Source: a virus. From it: a DNA stretch of 39,431 bases. Below, one piece after another: positions 1 to 7,916 of this stretch (position 1 is its first letter; each line of letters begins with the position of its first letter). The stretch spans positions 1 to 39,431 of the IMG/VR virus record IMGVR_UViG_3300025141_013063, one strand, 5' to 3'. Under the pieces are notes generated by a model. That model was not told the origin of the DNA. It searched no databases and saw nothing but the letters and a program-made list of their open reading frames with translations. The translations under genes were made by a program, and so were the position numbers.

Positions 1-1
1 A

Positions 2-736
2 GCCGGACCATGTGTGATAGAATCAACAGACGTGTGTTTAGAAGTAGCAAAATATTGTAAATCTATTTGTGATGAGCATGGTTTTACATATGTCTTCAAA
101 GCTTCCTTCGATAAAGCAAACAGGACCTCAATAACCTCGTTTAGGGGGCCGGGCTTAGAACGATCAATAGACACATTCGTTGAAATAAGAAAGCATGTCG
201 ACTTTATAACCACCGATATACACGAACCTCATCAAGCAAAAGAGACAGCCCCATATGTTGATATACTACAGATACCCGCTTTTCTTTGCAGACAAACAGA
301 TTTGTTAGTTGCAGCAGGAGAAACAGATAAAATTGTTAACATTAAAAAAGCTCAGTTCTTATCTGTTGATAAAATGGAACATGCAGTTAAAAAAGTCTAC
401 AATACTGGTAATAAGAAAGTGATGTTGACAGAGCGAGGCTCTATGATGGGTATGGACGATTTAGTGGTAGATTTCAGAAATATACATAAGCTAAAACAAT
501 TTGGATGCCCAGTTGTTATGGATGTTACTCACGCATGTCAAACATACAAGCAAGCGAATGGTATAACTGGTGGAAATAGACTTTATGGCCCGCTCTTTGC
601 TCAGTGTGCTAAAATATTTGGCGCTGACGGTACCTTCGCAGAAGTTCACCCAAATCCAGAAGCAGCATTAAGTGATTCTGCAAATACTATGAACTTTAGT
701 ATGTTTGAGAACATGGTAAAATCACTAGCCACATAA
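2..736 (+). CDS. kdsA: 3-deoxy-D-manno-octulosonate 8-phosphate synthase (5'-partial), metal-dependent class
   Basis: The enzyme condenses phosphoenolpyruvate with arabinose 5-phosphate to give Kdo-8-phosphate, the precursor of the Kdo that links lipid A to the LPS core. The reading frame is open from base 2 and starts inside the conserved N-terminal motif AGPCVIES, so the true start lies upstream and only a short N-terminal strand is missing. An internal GTG at 14 is not the start. Family motifs follow in order: FKASFDKANR, RGPGLE, HEP, IPAFLCRQTDLL, DVTHAC and AEVHPNPE. The Cys of GPCVIES (visible residue 4), His177, Glu214 and Asp225 match the four metal ligands of the metallo-Kdo8P synthases (Aquifex type). 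The E. coli enzyme has Asn in place of that Cys. It is the first visible gene of the sugar cassette. In a phage it is an auxiliary metabolic gene that may support or alter host LPS. The closely related DAHP synthases are less likely because of the FKASFDKANR and RGPGLE motifs. Confidence 0.95.
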   Translation, partial: AGPCVIESTDVCLEVAKYCKSICDEHGFTYVFKASFDKANRTSITSFRGPGLERSIDTFVEIRKHVDFITTDIHEPHQAKETAPYVDILQIPAFLCRQTDLLVAAGETDKIVNIKKAQFLSVDKMEHAVKKVYNTGNKKVMLTERGSMMGMDDLVVDFRNIHKLKQFGCPVVMDVTHACQTYKQANGITGGNRLYGPLFAQCAKIFGADGTFAEVHPNPEAALSDSANTMNFSMFENMVKSLAT

Positions 737-754
737 TCCAAGAAGAGAGATAGC

Positions 755-1429
755 ATGATACAAATTCATAATGTGGGGTCACCCTACCAACTAGCCGAAA
801 AGATATTAGGTTTTTTTCAATCTTTGGAGATGAAAAATGGTTTCTTTCTAGAAGCCGGCTCAAGCAATGGCATATGGCAAAGTAATTCATATTATTTAGA
901 GAAGATTTTGGGCTGGACTGGGGCCCTTGTTGAGCCAAATAGGCAGATGTACGAGCATTGCACTGAAAATCGTAAAAATCCGAAGAATCATTTTTACAAT
1001 TGCGCTTTGGTGTCCAGTAGCTATGCGCTCGATTTCATAGAGGGATACTTTAATGAACAAGATTTTGAAAACATCATGATGGCTCAAATAGATGGCGTTA
1101 AACAATGCGCCGAAAGAAGCAAAAGATGGGACGGTAAACAGCCCGTGTCAGTTGCAGCTAAAACTCTTGGAAGTATCATGACCGCGGTTGGAAATAAAAT
1201 TGATTTTTTAAGTTTAGATGTTGAAGGGTATGAGCTTGAAGTATTAGATGGCTCCGATATACATATACATCGACCAAAGTATGTTTGTATAGAAGCATGG
1301 CCAGATGAAATAGTCGTAGGCCACGAGGAAAAAATCAAAGAATACTTCCTGCAAAGAGGATACAGGGTCAATCAATATCTCAGTGAAAGAGATATACTAT
1401 TTGAAGACTACGAAAAGGAAAAACAATGA
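755..1429 (+). CDS. FkbM family SAM-dependent methyltransferase
   Basis: This is a 224-residue protein of the FkbM methyltransferase family, which transfers methyl groups from S-adenosylmethionine, often to hydroxyls of sugars in polysaccharides. The SAM-binding motif I region is FLEAGSSNG (about residues 31-39), followed by a glycine/leucine-rich stretch ending in ALVEPN, the acidic end of strand 2. The family signature IDFLSLDVEGYELEVL lies near residues 149-164. The ATG at 755 is preceded by the purine-rich stretch AAGAAGAGAGAT. Its stop overlaps the next start by four bases (ATGA), which indicates translational coupling. Its place among sugar-nucleotide genes suggests that it caps or decorates a glycan, but its substrate cannot be read from the sequence. 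Confidence 0.88.
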   Translation: MIQIHNVGSPYQLAEKILGFFQSLEMKNGFFLEAGSSNGIWQSNSYYLEKILGWTGALVEPNRQMYEHCTENRKNPKNHFYNCALVSSSYALDFIEGYFNEQDFENIMMAQIDGVKQCAERSKRWDGKQPVSVAAKTLGSIMTAVGNKIDFLSLDVEGYELEVLDGSDIHIHRPKYVCIEAWPDEIVVGHEEKIKEYFLQRGYRVNQYLSERDILFEDYEKEKQ

Positions 1430-1728
1430 TTTACTATATCGACATAGATGAAACAATTTGCGATTATGAGGGCCCTAGAGAATATCCATTAGCGACCCCA
1501 ATTAAGAAGAATATTGAAAAAATCAACAAACTGTATGATGAGGGGCACACAATCATTTATTGGACCGCTCGTGGTACTGTTACGGGTCTTGATTGGTATG
1601 ACTTGACTGGCAGACAGCTAAAGGCCTGGGGCGCCAAACACCATTCATACAAGGTTGGCAAGCCCGCCTATGATGTTTTTATATGCGACAAGGCCATCAA
1701 TACGGAAGTTTTCTTTAAAGACGAATGA
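1426..1728 (+). CDS. small HAD-superfamily phosphatase, capsule-biosynthesis type
   Basis: This 100-residue protein carries the HAD nucleophile motif DIDET at residues 6-10 (Asp6 nucleophile, Asp8 acid/base). A motif II threonine sits in YWTARG, and a C-terminal lysine and aspartate region follows in VGKPAYDVFICDKA. There is no cap domain, so it resembles the short cap-less phosphatases found in capsule and LPS loci. It overlaps the methyltransferase before it and the fucose synthase after it by four bases each, so the three are probably translated together. It probably dephosphorylates a sugar phosphate. It is not clearly KdsC, whose motif I is normally DVDGVLTDG, so assigning it to Kdo-8-P would be a guess. 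Confidence 0.75.
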   Translation: MIYYIDIDETICDYEGPREYPLATPIKKNIEKINKLYDEGHTIIYWTARGTVTGLDWYDLTGRQLKAWGAKHHSYKVGKPAYDVFICDKAINTEVFFKDE

Positions 1729-2639
1729 CCAATAAGCTATTAGTAACCGGAGGATCGGGGATGGTAGGAGCCGCCCTTAGATCGATCAGACCCCAGGCAC
1801 AATATTTAACCAGGAAAGACTTTCATAGCAACTCCTATAATGCCCATGAAGGAAACATAATTCATCTTGCTGCGAAAGTTGGCGGCGTAAAAGCAAATAC
1901 TGACGAGATCGCTGAGTTTTACACAACAAATTCTATTATCAACCAAAAACTCCTCCATCAGGCATATCTTTCGCACGCAAACAAAGTTATATCTCTATTA
2001 TCTACTTGTGTATATCCCGACGCACCTTATGTCACATACCCTCTTACCGAAGACCAACTCCATCTTGGCCCCCCTCACGATTCCAATTTTGGGTACGCCT
2101 ATGCTAAGAGAATGGTAGATGTAATGTCGCGAGCCTATCGACAACAGTACGGGTGCAATTTTATAACGGCGATCCCAAATAATTTGTATGGCGAACACGA
2201 CAATTTTGATTTAGAAAATAGTCACGTGATTCCGGCTCTAATGCGTAAAATTTGGGAAGCCAAACTAGAATGCGCACCGTTTGTGGAATGTTGGGGAGAC
2301 GGAAGCGCCATACGGGAATTTACCTATTCGGAGGATATTGCAAGAATTCTGCTGTTCCTATTAGAGACATATGATGGTGCTGAGCCGATCAATATTGGAA
2401 ACACTGAAGAACATTCGATTAAAGAGGTGGCTGAAATACTGTGCGAACTGCTGGAGTATGAAGGCGAACTGATGTGGAATACACATATGCCAGGCGGCCA
2501 GCATAAAAAACCGAGCTCTAATGACAAACTTTTGAAACTGGGGTGGAGTGCCACAAACTATACTTCTTTAAAAGAAGGCTTAAGGAAAGTGTGTAAATGG
2601 TTTAAAATTAATTATCCAAATGTTAGAGGAATAAAATGA
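1725..2639 (+). CDS. fcl: GDP-L-fucose synthase (GDP-4-keto-6-deoxy-mannose epimerase/reductase)
   Basis: This 304-residue short-chain dehydrogenase/reductase epimerises and reduces GDP-4-keto-6-deoxymannose to GDP-L-fucose using NADPH. It shows the Rossmann motif VTGGSGMVG near residues 7-15, the family motif [16 protein letters not shown] around the catalytic serine and cysteine, and YAYAK with the catalytic tyrosine and lysine. [21 protein letters not shown] follows and contains the conserved histidine. GDP-mannose dehydratase, encoded just downstream with a four-base overlap, makes its substrate, so the pair forms a standard two-step GDP-fucose module. The length is close to the roughly 310-320 residues of bacterial homologues. 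The product would be a sugar donor for host surface glycans or for glycosylating phage proteins. Confidence 0.92.
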   Translation: MTNKLLVTGGSGMVGAALRSIRPQAQYLTRKDFHSNSYNAHEGNIIHLAAKVGGVKANTDEIAEFYTTNSIINQKLLHQAYLSHANKVISLLSTCVYPDAPYVTYPLTEDQLHLGPPHDSNFGYAYAKRMVDVMSRAYRQQYGCNFITAIPNNLYGEHDNFDLENSHVIPALMRKIWEAKLECAPFVECWGDGSAIREFTYSEDIARILLFLLETYDGAEPINIGNTEEHSIKEVAEILCELLEYEGELMWNTHMPGGQHKKPSSNDKLLKLGWSATNYTSLKEGLRKVCKWFKINYPNVRGIK

Positions 2640-3610
2640 AAACAGCTTTGATTACTGGGATAACCGGACAAGATGGTTCTTACTTGGCTGAATTTTTATT
2701 GGCTAAGGGCTATAAAGTTATTGGTATTAAAAGGAGAACTTCTCTAATCAACACCAGCCGTGTTGATGAGTTTTACAATCATGTTAATTTTAAATTAGAA
2801 TATGGGAACCTTCATGATACTGGGCGCTTTTGGCAACTTTTGCACCACTATAGACCAGATGAAATTTATAATTTGGGCGCCCAGTCCCATGTCCGTGTGT
2901 CTTTTGATGTACCGGAGGAAACTGTAGACTCTATTGCAATGGGTACCCTGCGCCTAATGAACGCCTATAAACAGATGTGCCCTGAGGCCCGGTTCTATCA
3001 GGCGTCTTCGTCTGAAATGTACGGGGACAATCCTGTGGTACCATTTACCGAAGAATCCTTAATGACTCCGGCATCACCGTATGCTTGTGCCAAGTTATTT
3101 GCACACAATTTAATGAGAAATTATAGAGAGGCCTATAATTTGCATGCTTCTAGTGGTATCCTATTCAATCATGAATCGCCTCGGCGAGGAGAAACCTTTG
3201 TGACGCGAAAAATTACTATGGCTGCAGCTCGCATTCGGCTTGGTTTGCAAGATAAGCTATATCTTGGGAATTTAGATGCCCGAAGAGATTGGGGCTTCGC
3301 CGGCGACTATGTGGAAGCAATGTGGCTTATGCTCCAACAAGAGAGGCCTGATGATTATGTGATTGCTACAGGTCAGTCTCATACGGTTCGAGAGTTTCTG
3401 GATTGTGTCTTTCGTTATGCTGACCTTGGTAGTTATGAAGATTTTGTACATATTGATGCTCGATACCTGAGACCCCACGAGGTTCCGTTCTTGCTCGGCG
3501 ACGCGTCTAAAGCAAAAGAAAAATTGAATTGGACGCCCCGAGTGTCTTTTGAAGAGCTTGCTCACATGATGTATGATGCAGACTTAGTGGAGGCCAAAAA
3601 AGATGTCTAA
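2636..3610 (+). CDS. gmd: GDP-mannose 4,6-dehydratase
   Basis: This 324-residue NADP-dependent enzyme converts GDP-D-mannose to GDP-4-keto-6-deoxy-D-mannose. Diagnostic motifs are [13 protein letters not shown] at the N-terminus, [13 protein letters not shown], the catalytic SSSEMYG, and PYACAK with the catalytic Tyr and Lys (Cys replaces the usual Val). [18 protein letters not shown] and [20 protein letters not shown] follow; both are essentially invariant in this family. It is slightly shorter than the usual 340-370 residues and appears trimmed at the C-terminus. It overlaps the fucose synthase by four bases and the next epimerase by eight. GDP-mannose would have to come from the host or from genes outside this window. 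Confidence 0.95.
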   Translation: MKTALITGITGQDGSYLAEFLLAKGYKVIGIKRRTSLINTSRVDEFYNHVNFKLEYGNLHDTGRFWQLLHHYRPDEIYNLGAQSHVRVSFDVPEETVDSIAMGTLRLMNAYKQMCPEARFYQASSSEMYGDNPVVPFTEESLMTPASPYACAKLFAHNLMRNYREAYNLHASSGILFNHESPRRGETFVTRKITMAAARIRLGLQDKLYLGNLDARRDWGFAGDYVEAMWLMLQQERPDDYVIATGQSHTVREFLDCVFRYADLGSYEDFVHIDARYLRPHEVPFLLGDASKAKEKLNWTPRVSFEELAHMMYDADLVEAKKDV

Positions 3611-4469
3611 ATGCTTGGTTACGGGCCACCTAGGCTATATTGGGTCCAAAGTGTATGCTCGCCTCCAAGAACTGGGGCACGAAGTATTGGGGATAGACTA
3701 CAAGGATGATCCAAGACAAGATGTTTCTCTTCTTTTAAAGGAAGATACAGACGGGTTGTTTCACCCTCTTTATTTGGGCTTTGCGCCGGAGTATATTTTT
3801 CATTTGGCATGCATCCCCCGCGTAGAGTATTCAGTCGAAAAGCCGGTCGCGACGATGGTGAATAATGTAATACAGACTTCACATTTGTTAAACTTTGCGA
3901 GAAAAGTTGGAGCAAAAAGAGTTATATACTCTGGATCTTCTTCTGTGATAGGGAATGGCGCGGGCCCCGAAAGCCCCTACGGACTTCAAAAGCTTATCTC
4001 GGAGATGGAATGTGAACTTTACGCAAAACTTTACGGAGTCGATACCGTGACGCTGAGATACTTTAATGTTTATTCTCCGTGTCAAAAGGCCGACGGCCCT
4101 TATACAACCGCGGTGGCAAACTGGATGCATTCTATTAGAGAAGGGGTTGATCCATTTATCACGGGCACCGGCGAGCAACGCCGAGACATGGCCCACCTTG
4201 AAGATGTTGTGGCAGCAAATATTTTTGCTATGGAGTATGAAACAAATTTCGAGGGCGAACACTATGATATTGGAACCGGTACCAATATTTCACTGAATCA
4301 GATTAAAGAAATCGTAGAAAAGCATCACCCAGGTGTTAAGTTTGAATACCGCAGCGAACGCACAGGCGATGTTCTAACAACCAAAGCAGATATATCCCCA
4401 CTAAAAATTCTTGGCTGGGAGCCGGCCATAGGAATTCAGGCGGGGATAGAAGAATGTTTTATATTTTAA
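3603..4469 (+). CDS. NAD-dependent sugar-nucleotide epimerase/dehydratase
   Basis: This 288-residue extended short-chain dehydrogenase has the nucleotide-binding motif TGHLGYIGS at residues 8-16, [11 protein letters not shown], a serine-rich strand ending in SGSSSVIG, and PYGLQK with the catalytic Tyr and Lys. RYFNVYSP and a C-terminal [11 protein letters not shown] segment match UDP-glucose 4-epimerase-like and related sugar epimerases. The substrate cannot be set from sequence; a UDP-hexose or an intermediate of the GDP-deoxymannose branch are both possible. The start overlaps the dehydratase stop by eight bases. It is the last gene of the glycan cassette, and a strong ribosome binding site for an unrelated small gene follows ten bases later. 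Confidence 0.85.
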   Translation: MSKCLVTGHLGYIGSKVYARLQELGHEVLGIDYKDDPRQDVSLLLKEDTDGLFHPLYLGFAPEYIFHLACIPRVEYSVEKPVATMVNNVIQTSHLLNFARKVGAKRVIYSGSSSVIGNGAGPESPYGLQKLISEMECELYAKLYGVDTVTLRYFNVYSPCQKADGPYTTAVANWMHSIREGVDPFITGTGEQRRDMAHLEDVVAANIFAMEYETNFEGEHYDIGTGTNISLNQIKEIVEKHHPGVKFEYRSERTGDVLTTKADISPLKILGWEPAIGIQAGIEECFIF

Positions 4470-4479
4470 AGGAGAGAAA

Positions 4480-4680
4480 ATGAAACTATCAAATCAAGCA
4501 GTCGGTGCGCTAATGATGGCGCTCCAAAAATCACTAATGGAACAGAGTGACATTGTTCCGGTTCTTAATGAGATGAATTTCCAGGTTGACCCAGAGGATT
4601 CATCTCATTCTAGTCTAGTGGTTACCAATCCACCCGTTGTGTCTTTCGAGGGTGTGGAATTTTCAGGAGAGGAGGAATAG
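4480..4680 (+). CDS. small conserved phage protein, unknown function
   Basis: This is a 66-residue acidic protein with an N-terminal amphipathic segment (MKLSNQAVGALMMALQKSL) and an acidic C-terminus ending in SGEEE. A TAAAGGAG Shine-Dalgarno at 4467-4474 fixes the start. From memory, very similar small proteins occur in marine T4-like phages, but no function is known and the similarity was not tested here. It stands first in the small-gene group leading to the late sigma factor, and the next gene starts immediately after its stop. Confidence 0.7.
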   Translation: MKLSNQAVGALMMALQKSLMEQSDIVPVLNEMNFQVDPEDSSHSSLVVTNPPVVSFEGVEFSGEEE

Positions 4681-4681
4681 A

Positions 4682-4858
4682 ATGTTTATTAAAGAGAGAA
4701 AATTTGCAAAAGGTAAGCCCTTAACTGAGGGAATGATAAGAGAATTAATTGATGAAGGCGTCCGAAAAGCAGTAGGCGAACAAGCAAGGGAGCTAGAAAC
4801 TCATCTTGCTGACCTACATCGTCGTTTAGTCTTTGTTGAAAAGACCACGCGCAGGTAA
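4682..4858 (+). CDS. small charged helical protein, unknown function
   Basis: This is a 58-residue, highly charged protein (starts MFIKERKFAKGKPLTEGM) predicted to be helical, with a probable coiled coil over the last 35 residues. The frame stays open upstream to 4637. The ATG at 4682 is chosen because GGAGAGGAGGAA lies just before it and because a 4637 start would overlap the preceding gene by 44 bases. No family is recognised. Its spacing of a single base after the previous stop places it in the same transcription unit. Confidence 0.6.
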   Translation: MFIKERKFAKGKPLTEGMIRELIDEGVRKAVGEQARELETHLADLHRRLVFVEKTTRR

Positions 4859-4866
4859 GCCCTGAG

Positions 4867-5115
4867 GTGCCCCGGTATGAATACATGTGCTTAGAGTGTA
4901 AAAGCACGCTTACTATTGCGCATGCATCAGACGATAAAATAGCAGAGTGTCCGAAATGTCACTCACCCAACAGCTTAAAGAGAGCGCTATCGAGAGTCGC
5001 ATCACACACCAGAAAAAATTCTAAAGTTTCTGTTGGGGATGTAACTGAGGATTTTATTCATGACTCAAGAGAAGAACTCAAGCAACAAAAAAAAGAACTA
5101 TTAAAAAAAACATAA
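4867..5115 (+). CDS. FmdB-like zinc-ribbon protein
   Basis: This 82-residue protein opens with PRYEYMCLEC, the typical start of FmdB-family zinc ribbons. Cysteines 8 and 11 pair with cysteines 28 and 31 (CPKC) to form a four-cysteine zinc site. The remaining C-terminal half is lysine-rich and unstructured-looking. The GTG at 4867 is taken as the start because it places Pro-x-Tyr-Glu-Tyr directly after the initiator, as in homologues. The first ATG in frame, at 4885, would remove the start of the ribbon. The ribbon suggests nucleic-acid or protein binding, possibly a transcription accessory role given the sigma factor two genes on, but this is inference. Confidence 0.72.
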   Translation: MPRYEYMCLECKSTLTIAHASDDKIAECPKCHSPNSLKRALSRVASHTRKNSKVSVGDVTEDFIHDSREELKQQKKELLKKT

Positions 5116-5119
5116 CAGA

Positions 5120-5470
5120 ATGATTTATATATTATTAACAATTTCGATATTCTTAAATATCTTTTTAGCATGGTACGTAGTAAAAATATTAAGGAAATTT
5201 GTATTTATATCTGAAAATCTATCTGACCTGTTTCTCGTGACAAAAGCATTTCAGGTGTTTGTAAAAAATCTATATAGCATGGACAGCTATCATGGAGAGC
5301 CCATGATACAAGAAATGGTTATGAGGATTACTGAAGTTGGCCTTGAAATAGAAAATTTTAGAAGCATCTTTGAGTCTACGTTAGATGCCGAAATGGAGGA
5401 AGAATTAAATGCCGCGGAGAAAGAGATCGAAAACCCGGAAGAAAAACCATTATTTTACGAAAGTCCATGA
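5120..5470 (+). CDS. membrane-anchored protein with acidic cytoplasmic tail
   Basis: This is a 116-residue protein with one hydrophobic segment at residues 2-22 (starting IYILLTISIFLN), followed by basic residues KILRK, so the bulk of the protein is predicted to be cytoplasmic. The remainder is helical and the last 30 residues are strongly acidic. Its final 62 bases overlap the start of the sigma factor gene in another frame. No family name can be given. Possible roles include superinfection interference or tethering of phage factors to the inner membrane, neither of them supported directly. Confidence 0.68.
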   Translation: MIYILLTISIFLNIFLAWYVVKILRKFVFISENLSDLFLVTKAFQVFVKNLYSMDSYHGEPMIQEMVMRITEVGLEIENFRSIFESTLDAEMEEELNAAEKEIENPEEKPLFYESP

Positions 5471-6107
5471 AGATGCAATAGTAAAGTACGCTAACACAGA
5501 CGATATCCAACTTCGAGGCGCCTTATATGTTGAATACATTCAGCCGGCCTTTGACCAAATGGTTGATAAAATTATATATACTTATCGTTTTACGACACTA
5601 CCAAATATTGATTATTTAAAAGCTGATTGTAAAGTTTGGCTTACAACCATACTAAACAAATATGATCCAAACAAGGGATCAAAAGCTTTCTCATATTTTT
5701 CTGTTGTAACCAAAAATTGGTTTATCCATAAAGTTAAACAAACGCAAAAACGCAATAGAACCGAAGTCTTCATGGAAGACATAATTAATGAGTTAGAAGA
5801 AAATCTCATTTCCCCCGAACCAACCTATCTTCAAAGAAGACAAGAATTTGAATTTTGGAGATCTTTAGGAAACGAGATGGATACGTGGGATTCTTTTATG
5901 CTTAAAGAAAATGAGAAAAAAGTTTTAATGGCAGTACGAATTCTGCTCGACTCTGCCGATACCATAGAAATTTTTAATAAAAAAGCTATTTACTTATACC
6001 TGAGGGAGATCACAGGTCTGAATACCAAACAAGTAGTTAATAATTTAAACAAATTACGAAAAAGATATAGGACCTTTAAAAACAAATGGCAAAGCGGCGA
6101 GATCTAA
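5409..6107 (+). CDS. late-transcription sigma factor, T4 gp55-like
   Basis: This is a 232-residue protein with the sigma-70 region 2-like core seen in T4-type gp55. The stretch IDYLKADCKVWLTTILNKYD is followed by SKAFSYFSVVTKNWFIHKVK, where FSYFSVVTKNWFI is the sigma region 2 helix that binds core polymerase and -10 DNA. A C-terminal helix-turn-helix-like segment follows (YLREITGLNTKQVVNNLNKL). In T4 the protein directs host RNA polymerase to late promoters together with gp33 and the gp45 clamp. The ATG at 5409 is preceded by GGAGGAAG. The start lies 62 bases inside the upstream gene and gives a strongly basic N-terminus (MPRRKRSKTRKK). It precedes the large virion operon that it would be expected to switch on. 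Confidence 0.85.
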   Translation: MPRRKRSKTRKKNHYFTKVHEDAIVKYANTDDIQLRGALYVEYIQPAFDQMVDKIIYTYRFTTLPNIDYLKADCKVWLTTILNKYDPNKGSKAFSYFSVVTKNWFIHKVKQTQKRNRTEVFMEDIINELEENLISPEPTYLQRRQEFEFWRSLGNEMDTWDSFMLKENEKKVLMAVRILLDSADTIEIFNKKAIYLYLREITGLNTKQVVNNLNKLRKRYRTFKNKWQSGEI

Positions 6108-6394
6108 AATTAGAAGAATATGTAGAGGAAACTACAAAGAACATTAGAGAAGACCGGGCCATGGCCAAGAGTCTGCTAATGGATGTTATGGCTGATATGA
6201 AGGCCTCCTCCGCCGAACGCAGAGAGATGGGCCCCATCGCCGCCAAGTTTGTAGAAAATCTTCAGAGGTCAAACGAGCAGATGGTGAAGTTGGCATCTAT
6301 TCTGCAAAGACAAAAGACTTCAAATGTAGGCTTATCATCTGACGACAAAGAGCAGCTGTTTGATCTTTTAAACGAAGGGTCTTCAGATGGGTAG
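6086..6394 (+). CDS. small helical protein following the sigma factor, unknown
   Basis: This is a 102-residue, highly charged and almost fully helical protein. Notable stretches are EDRAMAKSLLMDVMADMKAS and GPIAAKFVENLQRSNEQMVK, with an acidic C-terminal patch SSDDKEQLFDLLNEGSSDG. It overlaps the gp55-like gene by 22 bases and the hub gene by eight, so it is tightly coupled to both. Size and position would fit a gp33-type late co-activator, whose acidic hydrophobic C-terminus binds the sliding clamp, and the ending LFDLLNEG is at least reminiscent of that. A baseplate or terminase-related small protein is also possible. The function is not established. Confidence 0.6.
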   Translation: MAKRRDLKLEEYVEETTKNIREDRAMAKSLLMDVMADMKASSAERREMGPIAAKFVENLQRSNEQMVKLASILQRQKTSNVGLSSDDKEQLFDLLNEGSSDG

Positions 6395-7889
6395 GAAGAA
6401 GAAGGAAGAAAAGAAGCCATTAGGGATGGAAGCCGTTGCCTCCGACTACGGAGCCCTTAATGATTTACAAGTTTCACAAAATTCGCCCACTGCTGACCGT
6501 CGCACACTCACAACGACAAATGCAATTGCTACCGTAGTCGGAAACTACTATACTCCGGATGTTCTAAAAGATAAAGATGAATTCTTGGGGGTAGTTTTAG
6601 CAAGTTTGCCGTCGCAGGTTGCTCGGTTAAGTTCAAAAACTCAACAGATAGAAGCGAAGTCTGTTGAACTCAAGACCGGCCGCCGCGGCAACCCGCTATA
6701 CTATACATATAAAGTGTATATACCGGAGTTAGAATCTAGATGTTTAGACTTTAATGGAAAAACTACCAGCAGAGCACGCGGCGAACTAGGTCCTTTGTCG
6801 ATGGCCCAGCGCATTGCAACTATGCAGGACTTTTCATTAGATGTCTCTTTGTATAATGCTTCCGAAGGCCTCAGGGCCATCCAGCCTGGCACCCTTGTTA
6901 AAATTGTGTTTGAAGATTTAGCCACCATGCGCGGCCCAAAGATAGTTGAGATCTTCAAAAAAGTCTTTCAATTTCAAGCTACTGGAACTACGGAAAGTAA
7001 TGTGAACCGCTTTAACTCACAGCCTCCATCGATGCCCGGAAAGACCGACGGCGAAGGAAAGAATGAGTTTTTTTGGTCTGCCGGCAAGAGAGCCTATACT
7101 ACAACATATGTGGCCTCGAACGGGAAAGATCATATCGAGGTGACCAATGGTTATCTTGAGGATGTAACCGACTCCGATGGAAAGAGCATAATAGCAGCGG
7201 TTGAAGGTACCCCCAAATTGAAGCTGATTGTACAGGCTCACCAAGACTGGAAAAATCTTAAAGCGGCGTACTCTAAAAGGTTTCCCGATGCAAAGGAACT
7301 CGGAGTATCCGGTGGCTATAGGAACTATTCTGGTCAGGTCACACAACGACTCAAACGAATAAAATGCGGCCCTAGTAGCAGAACAGAGACAGCTCCAGTC
7401 GATCCTAAAACAAAAACAGCCCTTGCAGATCTCAAGACCCAGCGCGTAACGGCGGGAACCCGTATCCCTATAGGCGGAGTATGCCAAGAGGGTGGACCAG
7501 CCGGTATCCCCGGCACGAGCAGACATGGCTGGGGAATATCGATCGACCTCGACCGGTCCAGCTACTACAGACCCAGCGGCACCCCCGGCACCAGGTCGCG
7601 ACAAAATATTGCTTTTCGATGGCTTAATAAATATGCTATAAAGTATAATTGGATATTTGATGTGGGCTACCCGGAGACATGGCACCTATCATGGACTAAG
7701 GCTGCTGAGGCATTCAGTGGCAAAAACTCCCCCAGCAATCTTACGGCAGCCAATCGAAAGTATAAATTGGCCAACGACGGAATCACAGAAGACACCACAC
7801 ATGCATATTATATCGCTGAGCACGCACCAGAACCTGAGGTAGCAGAAGCACCACCAGATGAAACTCCCGACGAGCCAGCCGCGACCTAA
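6387..7889 (+). CDS. baseplate hub / tail-tip protein with M15 (VanY-like) peptidase domain
   Basis: This is a 500-residue protein. The N-terminal part (about residues 60-200) has beta-rich segments such as LYYTYKVYIPELESRCLDF and resembles the gp5 OB-fold region of T4-like hub proteins. From about residue 278 there is a zinc peptidase domain of the M15 / D-Ala-D-Ala carboxypeptidase type. It contains VSGGYRNYSGQ, SRHGWGISIDLD (His380 and Asp387 as zinc ligands) and ETWHLSW (Glu430 as base, His433 as third ligand). A proline- and acid-rich tail ends the protein. In T4 the same position in gp5 carries a lysozyme; here a peptidase would cleave peptidoglycan stem peptides during genome delivery. 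It is followed by a spike-like protein, which supports a hub role. The M15 call is firm, while the gp5 correspondence is inferred. Confidence 0.82.
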   Translation: MGRKKKEEKKPLGMEAVASDYGALNDLQVSQNSPTADRRTLTTTNAIATVVGNYYTPDVLKDKDEFLGVVLASLPSQVARLSSKTQQIEAKSVELKTGRRGNPLYYTYKVYIPELESRCLDFNGKTTSRARGELGPLSMAQRIATMQDFSLDVSLYNASEGLRAIQPGTLVKIVFEDLATMRGPKIVEIFKKVFQFQATGTTESNVNRFNSQPPSMPGKTDGEGKNEFFWSAGKRAYTTTYVASNGKDHIEVTNGYLEDVTDSDGKSIIAAVEGTPKLKLIVQAHQDWKNLKAAYSKRFPDAKELGVSGGYRNYSGQVTQRLKRIKCGPSSRTETAPVDPKTKTALADLKTQRVTAGTRIPIGGVCQEGGPAGIPGTSRHGWGISIDLDRSSYYRPSGTPGTRSRQNIAFRWLNKYAIKYNWIFDVGYPETWHLSWTKAAEAFSGKNSPSNLTAANRKYKLANDGITEDTTHAYYIAEHAPEPEVAEAPPDETPDEPAAT

Positions 7890-7916
7890 AATGATTGGTA
7901 TTAAGAGGTAAAGACA

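Noticed and set aside
4637-4681. Extended N-terminus of the 4682 gene beginning at 4637.
   Set aside because: It would overlap the preceding gene by 44 bases and bypass a strong GGAGGAA site located directly before the ATG at 4682.
7017-7685. A 222-codon open frame on the minus strand opposite the hub gene.
   Set aside because: It is a shadow of the clear M15 peptidase gene. Its translation is low-complexity, without motifs, and has no ribosome binding site.
7891-7911. Six-codon ATG frame between the hub gene and the 7917 gene as a leader peptide.
   Set aside because: It has no own ribosome binding site. Its end coincides with the Shine-Dalgarno region of the next gene, so chance is the simplest explanation.
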